The notes beneath the pieces are model-generated. The model was not told where the DNA came from and searched no databases. It worked only from the letters and a program-made list of their open reading frames with translations. A stretch of DNA of 64,000 nucleotides from Ignavibacteria bacterium (GTDB lineage: Bacteria; Bacteroidota; Ignavibacteria; OLB7): the NCBI GenBank assembly GCA_020635205.1, contig JACKAE010000001.1, positions 682,001 to 746,000 on the forward strand. Reading direction: 5' to 3'. The position numbers and the translations under genes were made by a program. Below, piece after piece: positions 16,758 to 26,400 of the stretch (its first letter is position 1; every line of letters starts with the position of its first letter).

Positions 16758-18505
16758 CAGGCTTCCTCTAACTCTTCCAGTCCTTTGGTCAACAGTTCGT
16801 AAAACCGAGATTCAGTATCTGCCACCAGCTCTTCTCGACTACCGTATTCAAGAATCCTCCCTTTGTCCAGAATCATAATCTCATCGGCTCGCGCTACGGT
16901 GGCAAGTCGGTGAGCGATAATGATTCCCGTTCGATTCTTCAGAAGCCGATTCATTGCTCCCTCCAACAGCCGTTCTGTTGCCGGGTCAAGTCGTGAGGAT
17001 GGTTCATCCAAAACCACGAGTCCCGGATCGTGCAGGAAGACTCTGGTGAAGGCCAATAACTGAGCTTCTCCGGCGGAGAGTCCACCACCACCGGCGGTTA
17101 GTTCGGTGTCGAGACCTTGGGGAAGTGCGTCAAACCAATCCCGCAGGCCAAGTTGTTCAATCACTTCAAAGATTCTGCTATCGGGGATTTCGGAATTGAA
17201 GAAGGTCAAGTTGTCCCGAACCGTTGAGTGGAAGAGCTGTACCTCCTGCGTGACCATTGCCACATGTTTGCGGAGGAGGTCGCGTTCTGTGTCGCGAGGG
17301 TCAACACCACCAATCAACAGGCGTCCGTCGGTTGGATCGTATAGTCGGAACAGCAGGCGCGTCAACGTTGTCTTCCCACTTCCGGTGCGTCCCAGCAGAC
17401 CGAGTACCTTTCCCTTCTCAAGTTTGAATGAGACGTTATCGAGAATCTTGTCGCGGTCGTTGTAGGCGAAGGTTACGCCGTCGAACTCTACGGATAGAGG
17501 TCCGGTTGGCATCACGCTTCGATTTCCATCCACCATCTTCGGCTCGATTGCCATCAAGTTTCCAACCCGTTCGATAGCTGCGCCAGCCTTCTGCAAGTCT
17601 GCCATCTGCTGGATAATCTGATCTACCATTTCCCAGAGCATGGAAGAGTAAAGGTAGAAGAGCATAATCGTGCCAATCGAAATCAATCCGCTGAAGTAGA
17701 GTTCTGACCCCAAGCCGAGGGCAATCACATCTCCGAGCGTGAAGAGCGTAATCAGCACAAACCAGAAGGTGGATCGGCGCATCCAGGCACGGCGACTCTT
17801 GATGAGCATCTGCCGGAGAATAATCTGGAAGCGACGCAGGGCGAATGGCCCTCCTCCATTTGCTCGAATATCCTCGATTCCTGCCAGGCGTTCCTCAACA
17901 AATCCGTAAGCAACTGCGCTCGCCTCCCGCTCCCGCTCGGTTGCCGACATTGCAACATTCTTCATGCGGACGAGAACGAAGATGGTGACCGCAGCGTAGA
18001 GAAAAACGGCCAGCCCCATCCGCCAATCCTCGATCGTCACAGTGATGATAATTCCTAAAATCAAGAAGGCTGCGCCGGCAATTCTCACCACGAATTGCGA
18101 GAAGAAGTTTGCCAGTGCAGTGATATCTCCATCTACCCGTTCAATCAATTCACCCGGTGTTCTGTTGTTGTGGAAGCTCATCTCCAACCGGAGAAGGTGT
18201 CGGGCTAAGTCGCTTCGCAAGATGTTCGTTGCGGTCCACCCCACGTGTGCTCCCTGCCATGCAGCAATAGCGGTCAGTGCTTGGTTCACCAAGCTGACGG
18301 CGAGGAAGGCAATCCCGAAACCGATTAACGTCTTGGTCGGCTCACCTGCCATTGCGCCATCGATAAAGTTCCGCACAAACTGCGGGTTCACTACCTGCAT
18401 AGCGATGCTGGCGAGAATAACCGCGCAGAGGAGGAGTGCCCGCTTTCGTTGTGGGCGGAGATAGGTGAGAAGTGTGTCGCCGTATTGTCGTAGTGTAATA
18501 GTCAT
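16757..18505 (-). CDS. ABC exporter half-transporter with divergent signature motif
   Basis: A 582-residue half-transporter: six membrane helices and a C-terminal ATPase. Walker A is GRTGSGKT at 372-379, Walker B with catalytic Glu is LVVLDEPSSRLD (D500, E501), H-loop His at 532. The signature is LSAGEAQ at 476-482 instead of LSGGQ. Combined with the partner's canonical signature and Asp-substituted Walker B, this predicts one competent and one degenerate ATP site. The N-terminal domain is typical of exporters of the LmrCD/TM287-288 kind. It is the upstream gene of the pair; two terminator hairpins lie upstream of it. Confidence 0.9.
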   Translation of the reverse strand: MTITLRQYGDTLLTYLRPQRKRALLLCAVILASIAMQVVNPQFVRNFIDGAMAGEPTKTLIGFGIAFLAVSLVNQALTAIAAWQGAHVGWTATNILRSDLARHLLRLEMSFHNNRTPGELIERVDGDITALANFFSQFVVRIAGAAFLILGIIITVTIEDWRMGLAVFLYAAVTIFVLVRMKNVAMSATEREREASAVAYGFVEERLAGIEDIRANGGGPFALRRFQIILRQMLIKSRRAWMRRSTFWFVLITLFTLGDVIALGLGSELYFSGLISIGTIMLFYLYSSMLWEMVDQIIQQMADLQKAGAAIERVGNLMAIEPKMVDGNRSVMPTGPLSVEFDGVTFAYNDRDKILDNVSFKLEKGKVLGLLGRTGSGKTTLTRLLFRLYDPTDGRLLIGGVDPRDTERDLLRKHVAMVTQEVQLFHSTVRDNLTFFNSEIPDSRIFEVIEQLGLRDWFDALPQGLDTELTAGGGGLSAGEAQLLAFTRVFLHDPGLVVLDEPSSRLDPATERLLEGAMNRLLKNRTGIIIAHRLATVARADEIMILDKGRILEYGSREELVADTESRFYELLTKGLEELEEA

Positions 18506-18611
18506 GATAGTTTGCTTTCAGCTATAGGTCATCCTCAGTGAAAGGTGAGTAGTGATTCAGAGAGATGACACAATGATCTTTTTTGAAAATTTCTTTTGAC
18601 GGTTGTATAAA

Positions 18612-18656
18612 AAAAAGAGGGCCGCTGGAGATATACTCTCCTGCGGCCCTCTTTTT
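18612..18656. terminator. Bidirectional intrinsic terminator
   Basis: A 14-bp stem AAAAAGAGGGCCGC / GCGGCCCTCTTTTT with a loop that itself pairs (GGAGA/TCTCC). It has A- and T-runs on both sides and so could terminate either strand. It lies about 107 nt upstream of the ABC operon start; the gene it serves is not obvious. Confidence 0.8.
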
Positions 18657-18675
18657 GTTAACTGTTAACCAAAAA

Positions 18676-18716
18676 GAAAAACCGCAGGCTTCTCGTAGAG
18701 TCGCCTGCGGTTTTTC
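18676..18716. terminator. Second intrinsic terminator in tandem
   Basis: A 14-bp perfect stem GAAAAACCGCAGGC / GCCTGCGGTTTTTC, with a 13-nt loop, 19 nt after the previous hairpin. GTTAACTGTTAAC lies between them. The two tandem terminators insulate the ABC operon from the region to the right. Confidence 0.8.
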
Positions 18717-19232
18717 AAGAGCTTATGTATTACGGCTCAGAAACGAACAGGCGTACCTCTCCCATGCGGGACATCTGAAAATCCTATGGTCATTTGGAAG
18801 TAAAGCATCCTACACTTTTGTTCGTTTTATCTGCCGTTGGTTGTTATCGTGAATTGAAGTCACAAAAAAAAGGAATCTCTTTTGAAGAACCAACAAAAAA
18901 ATCATCGATGACTGAATTGTAATGGCTCTGCGTAGAGACGTTGGGAGAGGGAACACGAGGATTGAGATAAAGGTTACAGGGGGATTGAGGTTGTTGTCGG
19001 TGTTTTATACTCACGGATAAATGCAATGACGATAGAAAGCGTTCTTCAAGCTCAATCCTTTCGTCTGAGAGTTTGCTCTCAATCACCTGTGGCAAATAGA
19101 TGTCCCAGGAGGAGACGAACGAACAACAGAAGATCACGTGCTTTGGTTCGGTTGAGAGACAAGCTCCAGTAGGTCTGGTGAGCATCCGCCTTCATAACAA
19201 CTCCTACGAAACAAGTGTAAGCAACAACCTGA
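18717..19232. other. Intergenic region without a supported gene
   Basis: Short frames exist on both strands but none has a ribosome site, family motif or consistent codon pattern. I see no RNA gene or strong hairpin in it. Confidence 0.5.
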
Positions 19233-19349
19233 CCCGAAGGGGCAGATTGAAAGAGGGCAATGTCAAGGCTTGCAGCTCAGCACTCAAGTCCACCAATTCG
19301 ACTGCCCCGAAGGGGCAACCGATATCTGGCCGGGGATGCCAATCCCCGG
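19233..19349 (+). repeat. Composite multi-hairpin dispersed repeat, partial copy B
   Basis: Contains CCCGAAGGGGC, then a block (AGAGGGCAATGTCAAGG, CTTGCAGCTCAGC) nearly identical to copy C at 33.96-34.01 kb, a second GCCCCGAAGGGGC and CCGGGGATGCCAATCCCCGG. The order differs from copies A and C and the GTGGAG and CCGCCC hairpins are missing, so this copy is truncated or rearranged. It lies about 67 nt outside the left end of the integrative element. Confidence 0.75.
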
Positions 19350-19415
19350 CGCAGAATTCTAAAAACGGACTAAACGCCCATAAAAACCGCGATTTTATGC
19401 CTCGTCATTTTTGCG

Positions 19416-19436
19416 GGTACAACATAGGTCAAACAT
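19416..19436. repeat. Left attachment-site direct repeat
   Basis: A 21-bp sequence beginning GGTACAACATAG and ending GGTCAAACAT, identical to 33799-33819. Flanking bases differ on both sides, as expected for attL/attR. Confidence 0.85.
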
Positions 19437-19480
19437 TTTCCGGGTTTTTATGATGTGACATGATGTCATTTTGAAAGTAC

Positions 19481-19510
19481 AAAAAGCCCGGTTGTTACAC
19501 CGGGCTTTTT
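19481..19510. terminator. Terminator of the left integrase gene
   Basis: A perfect 11-bp stem AAAAAGCCCGG / CCGGGCTTTTT with an 8-nt loop, A- and T-flanked on both strands, 14 nt beyond the integrase stop. It can terminate transcripts leaving or entering the element. A 13-bp palindrome TGACATGATGTCA lies just left of it (19456-19468). Confidence 0.88.
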
Positions 19511-19524
19511 GCTTGGGAGAAGAT

Positions 19525-20727
19525 TCAGAGAGGTCTTTCTCCCTGTTGTGCCGCATTGAGCATGGCTGCCGTTGCGGTCTCCATCGACTTCCTCACCGGA
19601 TCAAGGTGCAGCCGTGCATAGATCGCCGTTGCCGCTTGGGATTTATGGCCGAGAGACTTTCCGATCACCGAAAGACTGCTCCCCGTAATCGCTTGCCAGC
19701 TGCCCATTGTCCGGCGGAGATCGTGCGGGCGGAGATTCTTGATACCCGCACGGGCAAGGATTTTATACCAGCCTATGCGCGGAACGTTTATATAGCCTTT
19801 CTTCGTGTTGGCGGGAAAAACAAAATCACTGCCGTTGTTCATTCTGTTGTGCAGTAGAGCAAGGGCTTCCTCGATCAAAGGCACGATCACAGGCTCTCCG
19901 TTCTTGGTCACAGGAATACGCCAGACTTTTTGCTGAAACGATATATCCTCCCATCGCATGGCAACGATATTGCTTTGCCGTGCGCCTGTATACAAGGATA
20001 ACAGGATATAGTGCCGAAGGTTGCTGTCTTGTTCTTTCTGTACCGCGTCAAAAAAACGCATAAGTTCTTCCGGCTGCAAAAACCTGTCCCGGCTCTTTTC
20101 CGCAAACATGTCAATCCCGCGTACAGGGTTTTCCGTGCAGTGACCCGTTTTGATTGCCCACTTAAACACAAGACCCGCCAGTGCCAGCGTTCGATTGGCC
20201 TGAACAGACTTGCGAGAGACTGAACTTTTCCCGTCTTTGACGGAGGGAGACTGTGCTATTTTCTTGTGAAGGGATGCCAGATCGTGGCGCGTGATCTGCG
20301 AGAGTTTTTTCTTGCCAAACGGCTTCTCCAGATACAGCCTGTACCGCCCGGACTCATTTTTCCATGAAACCTTTTTTGGCTTCGCATAGTTTTCCATGTA
20401 GTCGTGGTAGACTTCACCAAAGGTGACCTCTTCACGATGTGCACGGCGCGCTTTCGCCGGGTCTTCCCCTTTGGCAATCGCTGCATTCACCAACGTTGCC
20501 TGAGCGCGTGCTTGCTCCACCGTCATATCACCCAGCTTGCCCAGCGTCACACGGACAGGACGCCCGTTCTTGAGACGGCGGTACAAACTGAACGTCTTCA
20601 CGCCTTTTCCAGATATACGGCATTGCAGCCCTTGTACCTTTGTATCCCACACCACCAGCCGCTTGCCGGGCGCAGGCGGTTTCAGGGACAATAGTGTTGC
20701 TTTCGTAAAGTTGATTCTCTTTCGCAT
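19525..20727 (-). CDS. P4-type tyrosine recombinase (integrase) with DUF4102 arm domain
   Basis: A 400-residue site-specific integrase. The N-terminal DUF4102-like arm-binding domain (residues 1-95) is followed by a SAM-like core-binding domain and the catalytic domain. Catalytic residues are visible: R250 (YTGARQSNIVAMRW), K275, H335 and R338 (LRPHDLRRT), H361 (LGHKSQ) and nucleophile Y370. It has a strong AAGGAGG ribosome site 7 nt from the ATG, unlike most genes here. This architecture is commonest in proteobacterial islands, which suggests transfer. A 19-bp repeat occurs twice upstream. It is transcribed towards the left attachment repeat. Confidence 0.95.
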   Translation of the reverse strand: MRKRINFTKATLLSLKPPAPGKRLVVWDTKVQGLQCRISGKGVKTFSLYRRLKNGRPVRVTLGKLGDMTVEQARAQATLVNAAIAKGEDPAKARRAHREEVTFGEVYHDYMENYAKPKKVSWKNESGRYRLYLEKPFGKKKLSQITRHDLASLHKKIAQSPSVKDGKSSVSRKSVQANRTLALAGLVFKWAIKTGHCTENPVRGIDMFAEKSRDRFLQPEELMRFFDAVQKEQDSNLRHYILLSLYTGARQSNIVAMRWEDISFQQKVWRIPVTKNGEPVIVPLIEEALALLHNRMNNGSDFVFPANTKKGYINVPRIGWYKILARAGIKNLRPHDLRRTMGSWQAITGSSLSVIGKSLGHKSQAATAIYARLHLDPVRKSMETATAAMLNAAQQGERPL

Positions 20728-20748
20728 GATCTTCCTCCTTGTCTTTCC

Positions 20749-20767
20749 CGGGTTACGCCGGGGTTAC
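20749..20767. repeat. 19-bp direct repeat, copy 1 (upstream of integrase)
   Basis: CGGGTTACGCCGGGGTTAC, identical to 20981-20999 and built from two GGGTTAC units 11 nt apart. It lies 22 nt from the integrase start codon, just beyond the ribosome site. It could be an arm-type integrase site or an operator. Confidence 0.7.
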
Positions 20768-20980
20768 ACCAGTGAGTAATTTTCATGCTACAACAGTTAT
20801 GGCAATAAAGACGAAAAACCGTTTCTTTTCAACGGCAAGTAGCCTCTATTAACGCCAGCACTTCTCCGTCAAACATCCGGCGAATGTGCTGAAAAAGCAT
20901 TTACCCACGAGCCTTTTGATGCTGAAACCTTTTTGTCTTTCAAGGACTTGGTGTACCCGTTGTGGAAGTAGATTTTAGTT

Positions 20981-20999
20981 CGGGTTACGCCGGGGTTAC
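20981..20999. repeat. 19-bp direct repeat, copy 2
   Basis: Identical to the copy at 20749, 232 nt away. The 213 nt between them hold no gene. The two could be integrase arm sites or the scar of a smaller nested insertion. Confidence 0.7.
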
Positions 21000-21074
21000 G
21001 TGTATCGTTAAAGGCTATAAGCCATCGTAGCAGAGGAGTAAGAAGAACGCAACGGACAAGGAAGCTGTGTGGCG

Positions 21075-21356
21075 TTACTTGTGATCCTTCATCCGAAGGT
21101 TGAGTTCCTTGAAGAGATCGCCGGGGGAAAGCTGGAGAACCTTTTCGAGGTGTATGAGGGCGCGGAGACAGGGCTGGAATATTCCCTTTTCGAGTTTTGA
21201 GATATAGGTCTGATCCAGCCCTTCATCCCCTTCTATGTCGATCTGGCGCAGGCCAAGGGCTTTTCTTCTTTCGCGCACAATGAGGCCGATCAGGACTTCC
21301 GGCGCGGGCGGTTCGCGGCGGGAAGGGGTTGTTGTATGTTCTGCCTTTCGGGTCAT
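21075..21356 (-). CDS. XRE-family HTH transcriptional regulator
   Basis: A small DNA-binding protein of 93 residues from the ATG at 21356. The helix-turn-helix is clear: LIVRERRKALGLRQIDIE, then GLDQTYISKLEKGIFQPCLRALIHLEKVL. It is likely the island's repressor. The open frame extends upstream to ATGs at 21392 and 21404, but both lie inside a 20-bp palindrome that overlaps a TTGACA -35-like box. With the -10-like AAATAT at 21380-21385, transcription would begin just upstream of 21356, favouring that start; no good Shine-Dalgarno is seen for any. The layout predicts autorepression. Confidence 0.85.
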   Translation of the reverse strand: MTRKAEHTTTPSRREPPAPEVLIGLIVRERRKALGLRQIDIEGDEGLDQTYISKLEKGIFQPCLRALIHLEKVLQLSPGDLFKELNLRMKDHK

Positions 21357-21379
21357 GCCCGTAAGGTATTTTGCGCGTG

Positions 21380-21412
21380 ATATTTGAGACATGAATATAT
21401 TCATGTCAAACA
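21380..21412 (-). promoter_or_regulatory. Promoter and palindromic operator of the XRE gene
   Basis: A perfect 20-bp palindrome GACATGAATATATTCATGTC (21388-21407) overlaps TTGACA read on the reverse strand (21404-21409). An AAATAT box lies 18 nt downstream of TTGACA. A dimeric regulator binding here would block RNA polymerase; the XRE protein next door is the obvious candidate. Confidence 0.6.
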
Positions 21413-21656
21413 GAAAAGCCCTATATTGGCACAGTGACGCCCGCAGAGCACATCTGCCGTGTCACGTCCGCGCTTTCGCGGAGAAGGGATTCCCCCGGTG
21501 ACAAAATCCCTTGGCATATCCTCATTATATCAGGAACAAATCCTGTGAAGATGCCCGGCATGACTGTCGTGAATGAGGTATAAAAAAAAGCATTGGATAG
21601 GAACGTGAGAATGCCGACTTTGAAAGACGGCAACTGCAACCTTCATCAATTCTGTT

Positions 21657-23387
21657 ATGGCTATGAACCGTGTGCAACGAGATACAAGCCGTTGGAGCTG
21701 TTACTTGTGGGGGGTCATCGCATGTTTTGCGTTTTTTTCTTCCCCGTGTCTTCTGGCACAGGAAGGGGAACCGCGCCATCCGGGCATTGTGCATTTCGAG
21801 GAGATAGGGAGACTCCCTGCGGCGTTTTGGCCGCTTGGAGATATTAACGGGGACGGTATTGGAGACGGTGTCACAGCCTATCCTCTGGATACTTGTCTGG
21901 AATCGTGGCAATGCGGACAGGAGTTGCGAATCCATTACGGCGTTCAGGGAAGTTTACCGAACCTTGCAAAAGGAATCCGGCTTGCGCCTGATTACTTGGT
22001 TTCAAAGTCGGAAGTCGTTGCAGTGGGAGACTGGGACGGCGAGAACGGTTTAGATATATGTACCTATTCTTTGTACTACGGCGATACGACGTTTGGCAAT
22101 GCGGACAGGATATATGATGGTACGGGCGTAATGCTCATTCACTGGAACGATGGAACAGGGAAGTTCCCAACCACTTCCCGTTTGTTTCCGCCAACGCCGG
22201 GATCATTCGCAGCGAGAGGGGTAACAATTGATGCGAATAACAATGGCGTCGATGATTTATGTCTGTATGGGTCAAATTTAAGCCGTCAGGATACAGGGAT
22301 TGCAAAAATCCCGAGGCTGTTTATCTATAAGGGGAAGCCATCAACAGAATGGCAATATGAAGCGAACTTTCCAGACTGGTATTGGTGGAATGCGCCCAAT
22401 GATGTTGACCGTATCTACGCGAAAGACCTTGACCACGACAAGGCGCAGGATTTAATTCTTTCTGCGAATAACGCGAACTCGCCGCTGGTTGTCCTGTACG
22501 GTCGCAAGGACGGAAATTTTCCTGATACCATTACCGACAAGCAGCAAATTACGATCAACGGCTTGGCAAGCAATTTCTCGGATGTGACTGGTGACAATTA
22601 TGCTGATCTTGTCATTTTAAATTCAGCACAAGATTTTGTTTACTGCTATGTCTCCACCCCTTCCGCCCGGCGATTGCAGGACATGTTCGGTACAGGCAAC
22701 GATCCGCCGCGCGCGGGTGAATGGTGGAGCCGTCCTTGGGCAACATTGAAGGGGCCGAGGCTCGTCAATCAGTTCTGGTTTGGACTTGAAGCCTCTCTGT
22801 ATCCCCTTGGCTCGGCTGATACGAGCGCGCCTGACGAAATATGGGTAAAGTCTTGGCCGTACATTCTGGTTTATCAAACGGGTATGCGACTTGACAGCCT
22901 GATTGACGCCGAGATAGATACGAGAACAGTTAGGGGAACACCTGTCCGGCTTGGCGATATTGACGGGGACGGACGTGATGAGCTTGCTATGGTATGGGAT
23001 GAGACAACCATTTTTCGTCTGCCCGATGCGCTTCCCTCGACTGTCCTGAAACTCCGGCGTTTGCCGGAAGGAACGGACAAGCCTGATTCCGCCAGCGGTG
23101 TTGAAGAGCAAGGAACAGGAGAAGAGAGAAGGCTTGGCCTTTCTGTCTACCCTCATCCGGCTTCCGGCGAAGTTACGATTGCATGGAACAGCAGGATTCT
23201 TTCGGCTGATACGCAGACTATTGTCCAGATCACCGACATGCTAGGACAGGAAGTATTACGCCTTGAGGTTCCGGCATCTCTTGGCCACACGGTCTGGGAT
23301 GCGTCGCGCACCTTTGGCGGGGTCTACTTTGTGACGGTGACGGCAGGAAGTATCAGTCAAACGGAACAGATCACGATACAGCAGTAA
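21657..23387 (+). CDS. FG-GAP/VCBS-repeat protein with T9SS sorting domain
   Basis: A 576-residue exported protein. A signal peptide ends near CLLAQ (about residue 35). The body has repeated calcium-binding-like motifs of FG-GAP beta-propellers: DINGDGIGDG, DWDGENGLDI, DANNNGVDDL, DLDHDKAQDL, DVTGDNYADL, DIDGDGRDEL. The last 80 residues form a type A T9SS C-terminal domain (LSVYPHPASGEVTIAW ... GGVYFVTVTAG), so export to the surface by the host T9SS is expected. It is the first of two such genes in the island; a hairpin separates them. The binding target is unknown. An ATG two codons downstream is an alternative start. Confidence 0.85.
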   Translation: MAMNRVQRDTSRWSCYLWGVIACFAFFSSPCLLAQEGEPRHPGIVHFEEIGRLPAAFWPLGDINGDGIGDGVTAYPLDTCLESWQCGQELRIHYGVQGSLPNLAKGIRLAPDYLVSKSEVVAVGDWDGENGLDICTYSLYYGDTTFGNADRIYDGTGVMLIHWNDGTGKFPTTSRLFPPTPGSFAARGVTIDANNNGVDDLCLYGSNLSRQDTGIAKIPRLFIYKGKPSTEWQYEANFPDWYWWNAPNDVDRIYAKDLDHDKAQDLILSANNANSPLVVLYGRKDGNFPDTITDKQQITINGLASNFSDVTGDNYADLVILNSAQDFVYCYVSTPSARRLQDMFGTGNDPPRAGEWWSRPWATLKGPRLVNQFWFGLEASLYPLGSADTSAPDEIWVKSWPYILVYQTGMRLDSLIDAEIDTRTVRGTPVRLGDIDGDGRDELAMVWDETTIFRLPDALPSTVLKLRRLPEGTDKPDSASGVEEQGTGEERRLGLSVYPHPASGEVTIAWNSRILSADTQTIVQITDMLGQEVLRLEVPASLGHTVWDASRTFGGVYFVTVTAGSISQTEQITIQQ

Positions 23388-23398
23388 GAAAACGACAA

Positions 23399-23441
23399 CC
23401 GCGAGAGAGGCCTTAGTCTTGGCGGACATCCTCTCTCGCGG
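23399..23441. terminator. Hairpin between the two T9SS cargo genes
   Basis: An 11-bp stem CCGCGAGAGAG / CTCTCTCGCGG with a 21-nt loop, 12 nt after a stop codon. There is no T-run, so it may attenuate or stabilise instead of terminating fully. Confidence 0.5.
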
Positions 23442-23490
23442 TCTGTCCCGATATAACCCATATTTCCATGAACCATATCAGGAGTCTGTT

Positions 23491-26400
23491 ATGAACGTAT
23501 TGCGTTGCAAAGTTCGTGTATTTTTACGACACGTCCTTTGTTTGCTTCCGCTTCTTTTTGTGTCGGTTGTGCCGGGTCAGGCACAACTCTTCAATATCTA
23601 TGCCGAGCCGCCGGGGATGGACACGATAGAACTTCCGCCGGGCTATATACTGGATAATACCTTTCGTTTTGGCGTCAACCTGTCTGCCGGGGATTCTCTC
23701 ACGTTTGCGTGGCTGAAAGAGATCGGCATTGATTATACCTATACCTACGGAGGGCCGTCCACACAGGAATGGGAAGAGTTGCGGGATTCTTCCGCATGGC
23801 CGGGATTCGAGCCGTACCGCTGGCCGATCCGAGCGAACCTGCTACGGTGGACGTATCAGGCGGCGGCAGGCATCGGCGCGATCTATGCGCCCGGCTATGT
23901 CGAGCATTCCGTCCCCGACGCCCAAGCCCTTGACATGTTCTATGATAATTACATCGGCCATCCCTACCACGACACCGCCAACCGTCGTGGCTGCGACAGG
24001 CTGGGAACCGACCCGGATGCACTCCTGCATCAGGAGACGAGCTATGTTGCGGCAGGGAGGTTTGACAAATGCGATACCTGTACGGGCGACAGGTTTGTTG
24101 CCCGGAACGGAAGCTGGACGAACGAGATATTGCAGCGGCGGGACTGGTCAACCGGGCCGATTTACGCGATGCTGGGGTATGCCGACAGTTCCGCATACTT
24201 CGATCTTTCGTTTGCTGTTCGTGCCGACACATCATTTAATCAGGGACTTAATAATCCAGCTATTTCAAACGCAGCACCTATTGCCACGATTATTGCTTGG
24301 CGACGTGATACCATTGGCCAGACGCTTGGAACAGGATCACAAAAGGAAGCCTGCCAGTGTGCTTTCTATGTTCCTGTCGATACCTTCTATATCACGAAAG
24401 GCCAGTATCTCAACTCCCCTGACTTTATTCGCGTTGACAAGAATGACGATGAACAAGACTTCCGCGAATACTACTTTCCCTTCCGCTTCCCGACGGACAC
24501 GGTACTGCGTTCCTCAACGAGCGATACGCTGGCACTGATTCCGCTGGATACGACTGTGACAGTCAATGGTGTCAGCTATTCTTCCATCCCGGTCTACGGT
24601 GGTTGCATCGCCACGGACGGCAGCGGGAATTGCATCGAGTGGGGCGCGGAACCCTATCACCCGAATAACAATAATTCCTTCGGCGGCGGTGCGATTGTCG
24701 GCACGGATAATACGTGGCGGATGCGCTATTGCGAACGCCTGCGCGATACGCTGGTGGCGCGCGGCGTCTATCCGGGCGTCGATTCCCTCTACCTGCACAC
24801 GGGCATTCCCTTCAACAACGATTTTACGTGGGAGTTCCGTACCACCAACCTTGTCGAGCTTGATTTCCTGATGGGGCGGATCAGTAACCATTCCTTCCGG
24901 CTGATGCAGCGGGGAGACCTTGATTCATTGCTTTATGCCGAAGTGCAGGGGGCTTTGAACGATACGATGATGGGTGATCTGATGGTGAAAGTTGCCCTGC
25001 CGGATGAACCGAATGATGTCCGCTTTCCCGGCTCCGCCCTTGTGGCCTCTAAAGTACAGGCCGCCATCCTTGACCGTAACCCGACTGATCTACGGGGCAC
25101 ATTCGTCAATCCAAAATCCTTGGCCTACCGCTACCGCATCCATACAGGCGACATTGACAGCACGAATGTGAAACTTACCCAGACGCTCATCAACCAGACC
25201 TATCCCATCTCCCCGCAACTGCCGATCACTTACGCCAACCTTGACAGCATGTCCTGGCAGGCCAACCGGGATTACTACAAGATGAACGTGAAGGATACCA
25301 TACAGAACGGCGACTTGATCCGCCGCCGCTTTGTGATGGGCACAAACATGAAGGATTACCTTTTCTATACCCGTGTCTCGCAGGGTCTGGCCAATAACAT
25401 CATTGAACGCCATCGCCTTGATGCCGATGTCTCCCGCAAGTGGTTCCGGCATTTAGGCGCAGTACCTTATCCCGTCGGCGGCATCGTACAGGTACACGGA
25501 TGGATGGACGGCGATCCTTACTGTGACGGGAACGGCGATTGCAAGGGGTTCAGCTGGGCGCGGGCGATCACGCCGGAGGAGATCACGGTACAGGGCTGGC
25601 TTGCACTGAATTTCGGGCTTGACGGCGGATTGCTCTTTTCCGACTTCGCCTTCTGCGGGGCGGAGTTCGGGGTGATTAACGGTCTTAACTTCGACAATAC
25701 CACCGAGTATGACATTCTCTCACGTTATCCCGATCCGCGCTTTGCCGACGCAGGCGATACCTTGCCCCGTATGTGGCTGGGCTTCGGCACGCGCTCTGCC
25801 GCCGTCAGCGGCCTGATTACGGAATTCCGGGAAAAGATTCTTCCGACCTACAGCAACCTTGATGTCTATGGCGTTCAATCTTTCAGTCTCGACGACGCAC
25901 CGGACATGGAAACAGTTCCCCTGTTCGGTATGGTGAAAACGGAACGGGCGGAACAGTATACGGATTCAGCCAATGTACCGACAGGCCTCTACGACACGGC
26001 GGATTCCACCTTCCTGCAACTCTCCGTCTTCCGGCCAACATCACGCGATACGGTTCCCTTTCAGGCAGGAGCTATGTATTTTCTGGCAACAAACAAGCGG
26101 ATGTATCCGATAGATTTCCAGACCTATTCCGCCAACGCGCTTGCCCTGCTTGACTCTCTCGCCATCTACGACACGGCAAGTGCCGACGACTTCCAGACGA
26201 CAGGGTTCGGGCGGATTGATTTCCGCCGCCCTGTGGTGGTCTTGAAAAACTCCACCAGTGTGCAGGCCGACAGTGCCTTGATTGAAATGGTCGGATATGA
26301 GGGAACGTGGAGCGAGGAGGTGGCTTTCGGTGACACGGTTGCACTCGACTGGATCAAGCCCGGCTGGGGAGCCATGTACCGTGTTACCCCCATTCCTTCC

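Noticed and set aside
18844..19185. Reverse-strand frame of 113 codons right of the double terminator
   Set aside because: No ribosome site, signal or recognisable motif; composition like non-coding DNA.
19100..19453. Open frame of 117 codons overlapping the left island boundary
   Set aside because: It reads through the dispersed hairpin repeat and the attachment site and shows no protein family signal.
21421..21639. Reverse-strand frame of 72 codons upstream of the XRE gene
   Set aside because: No ribosome site or motif, and it overlaps the likely leader of the T9SS cargo gene.
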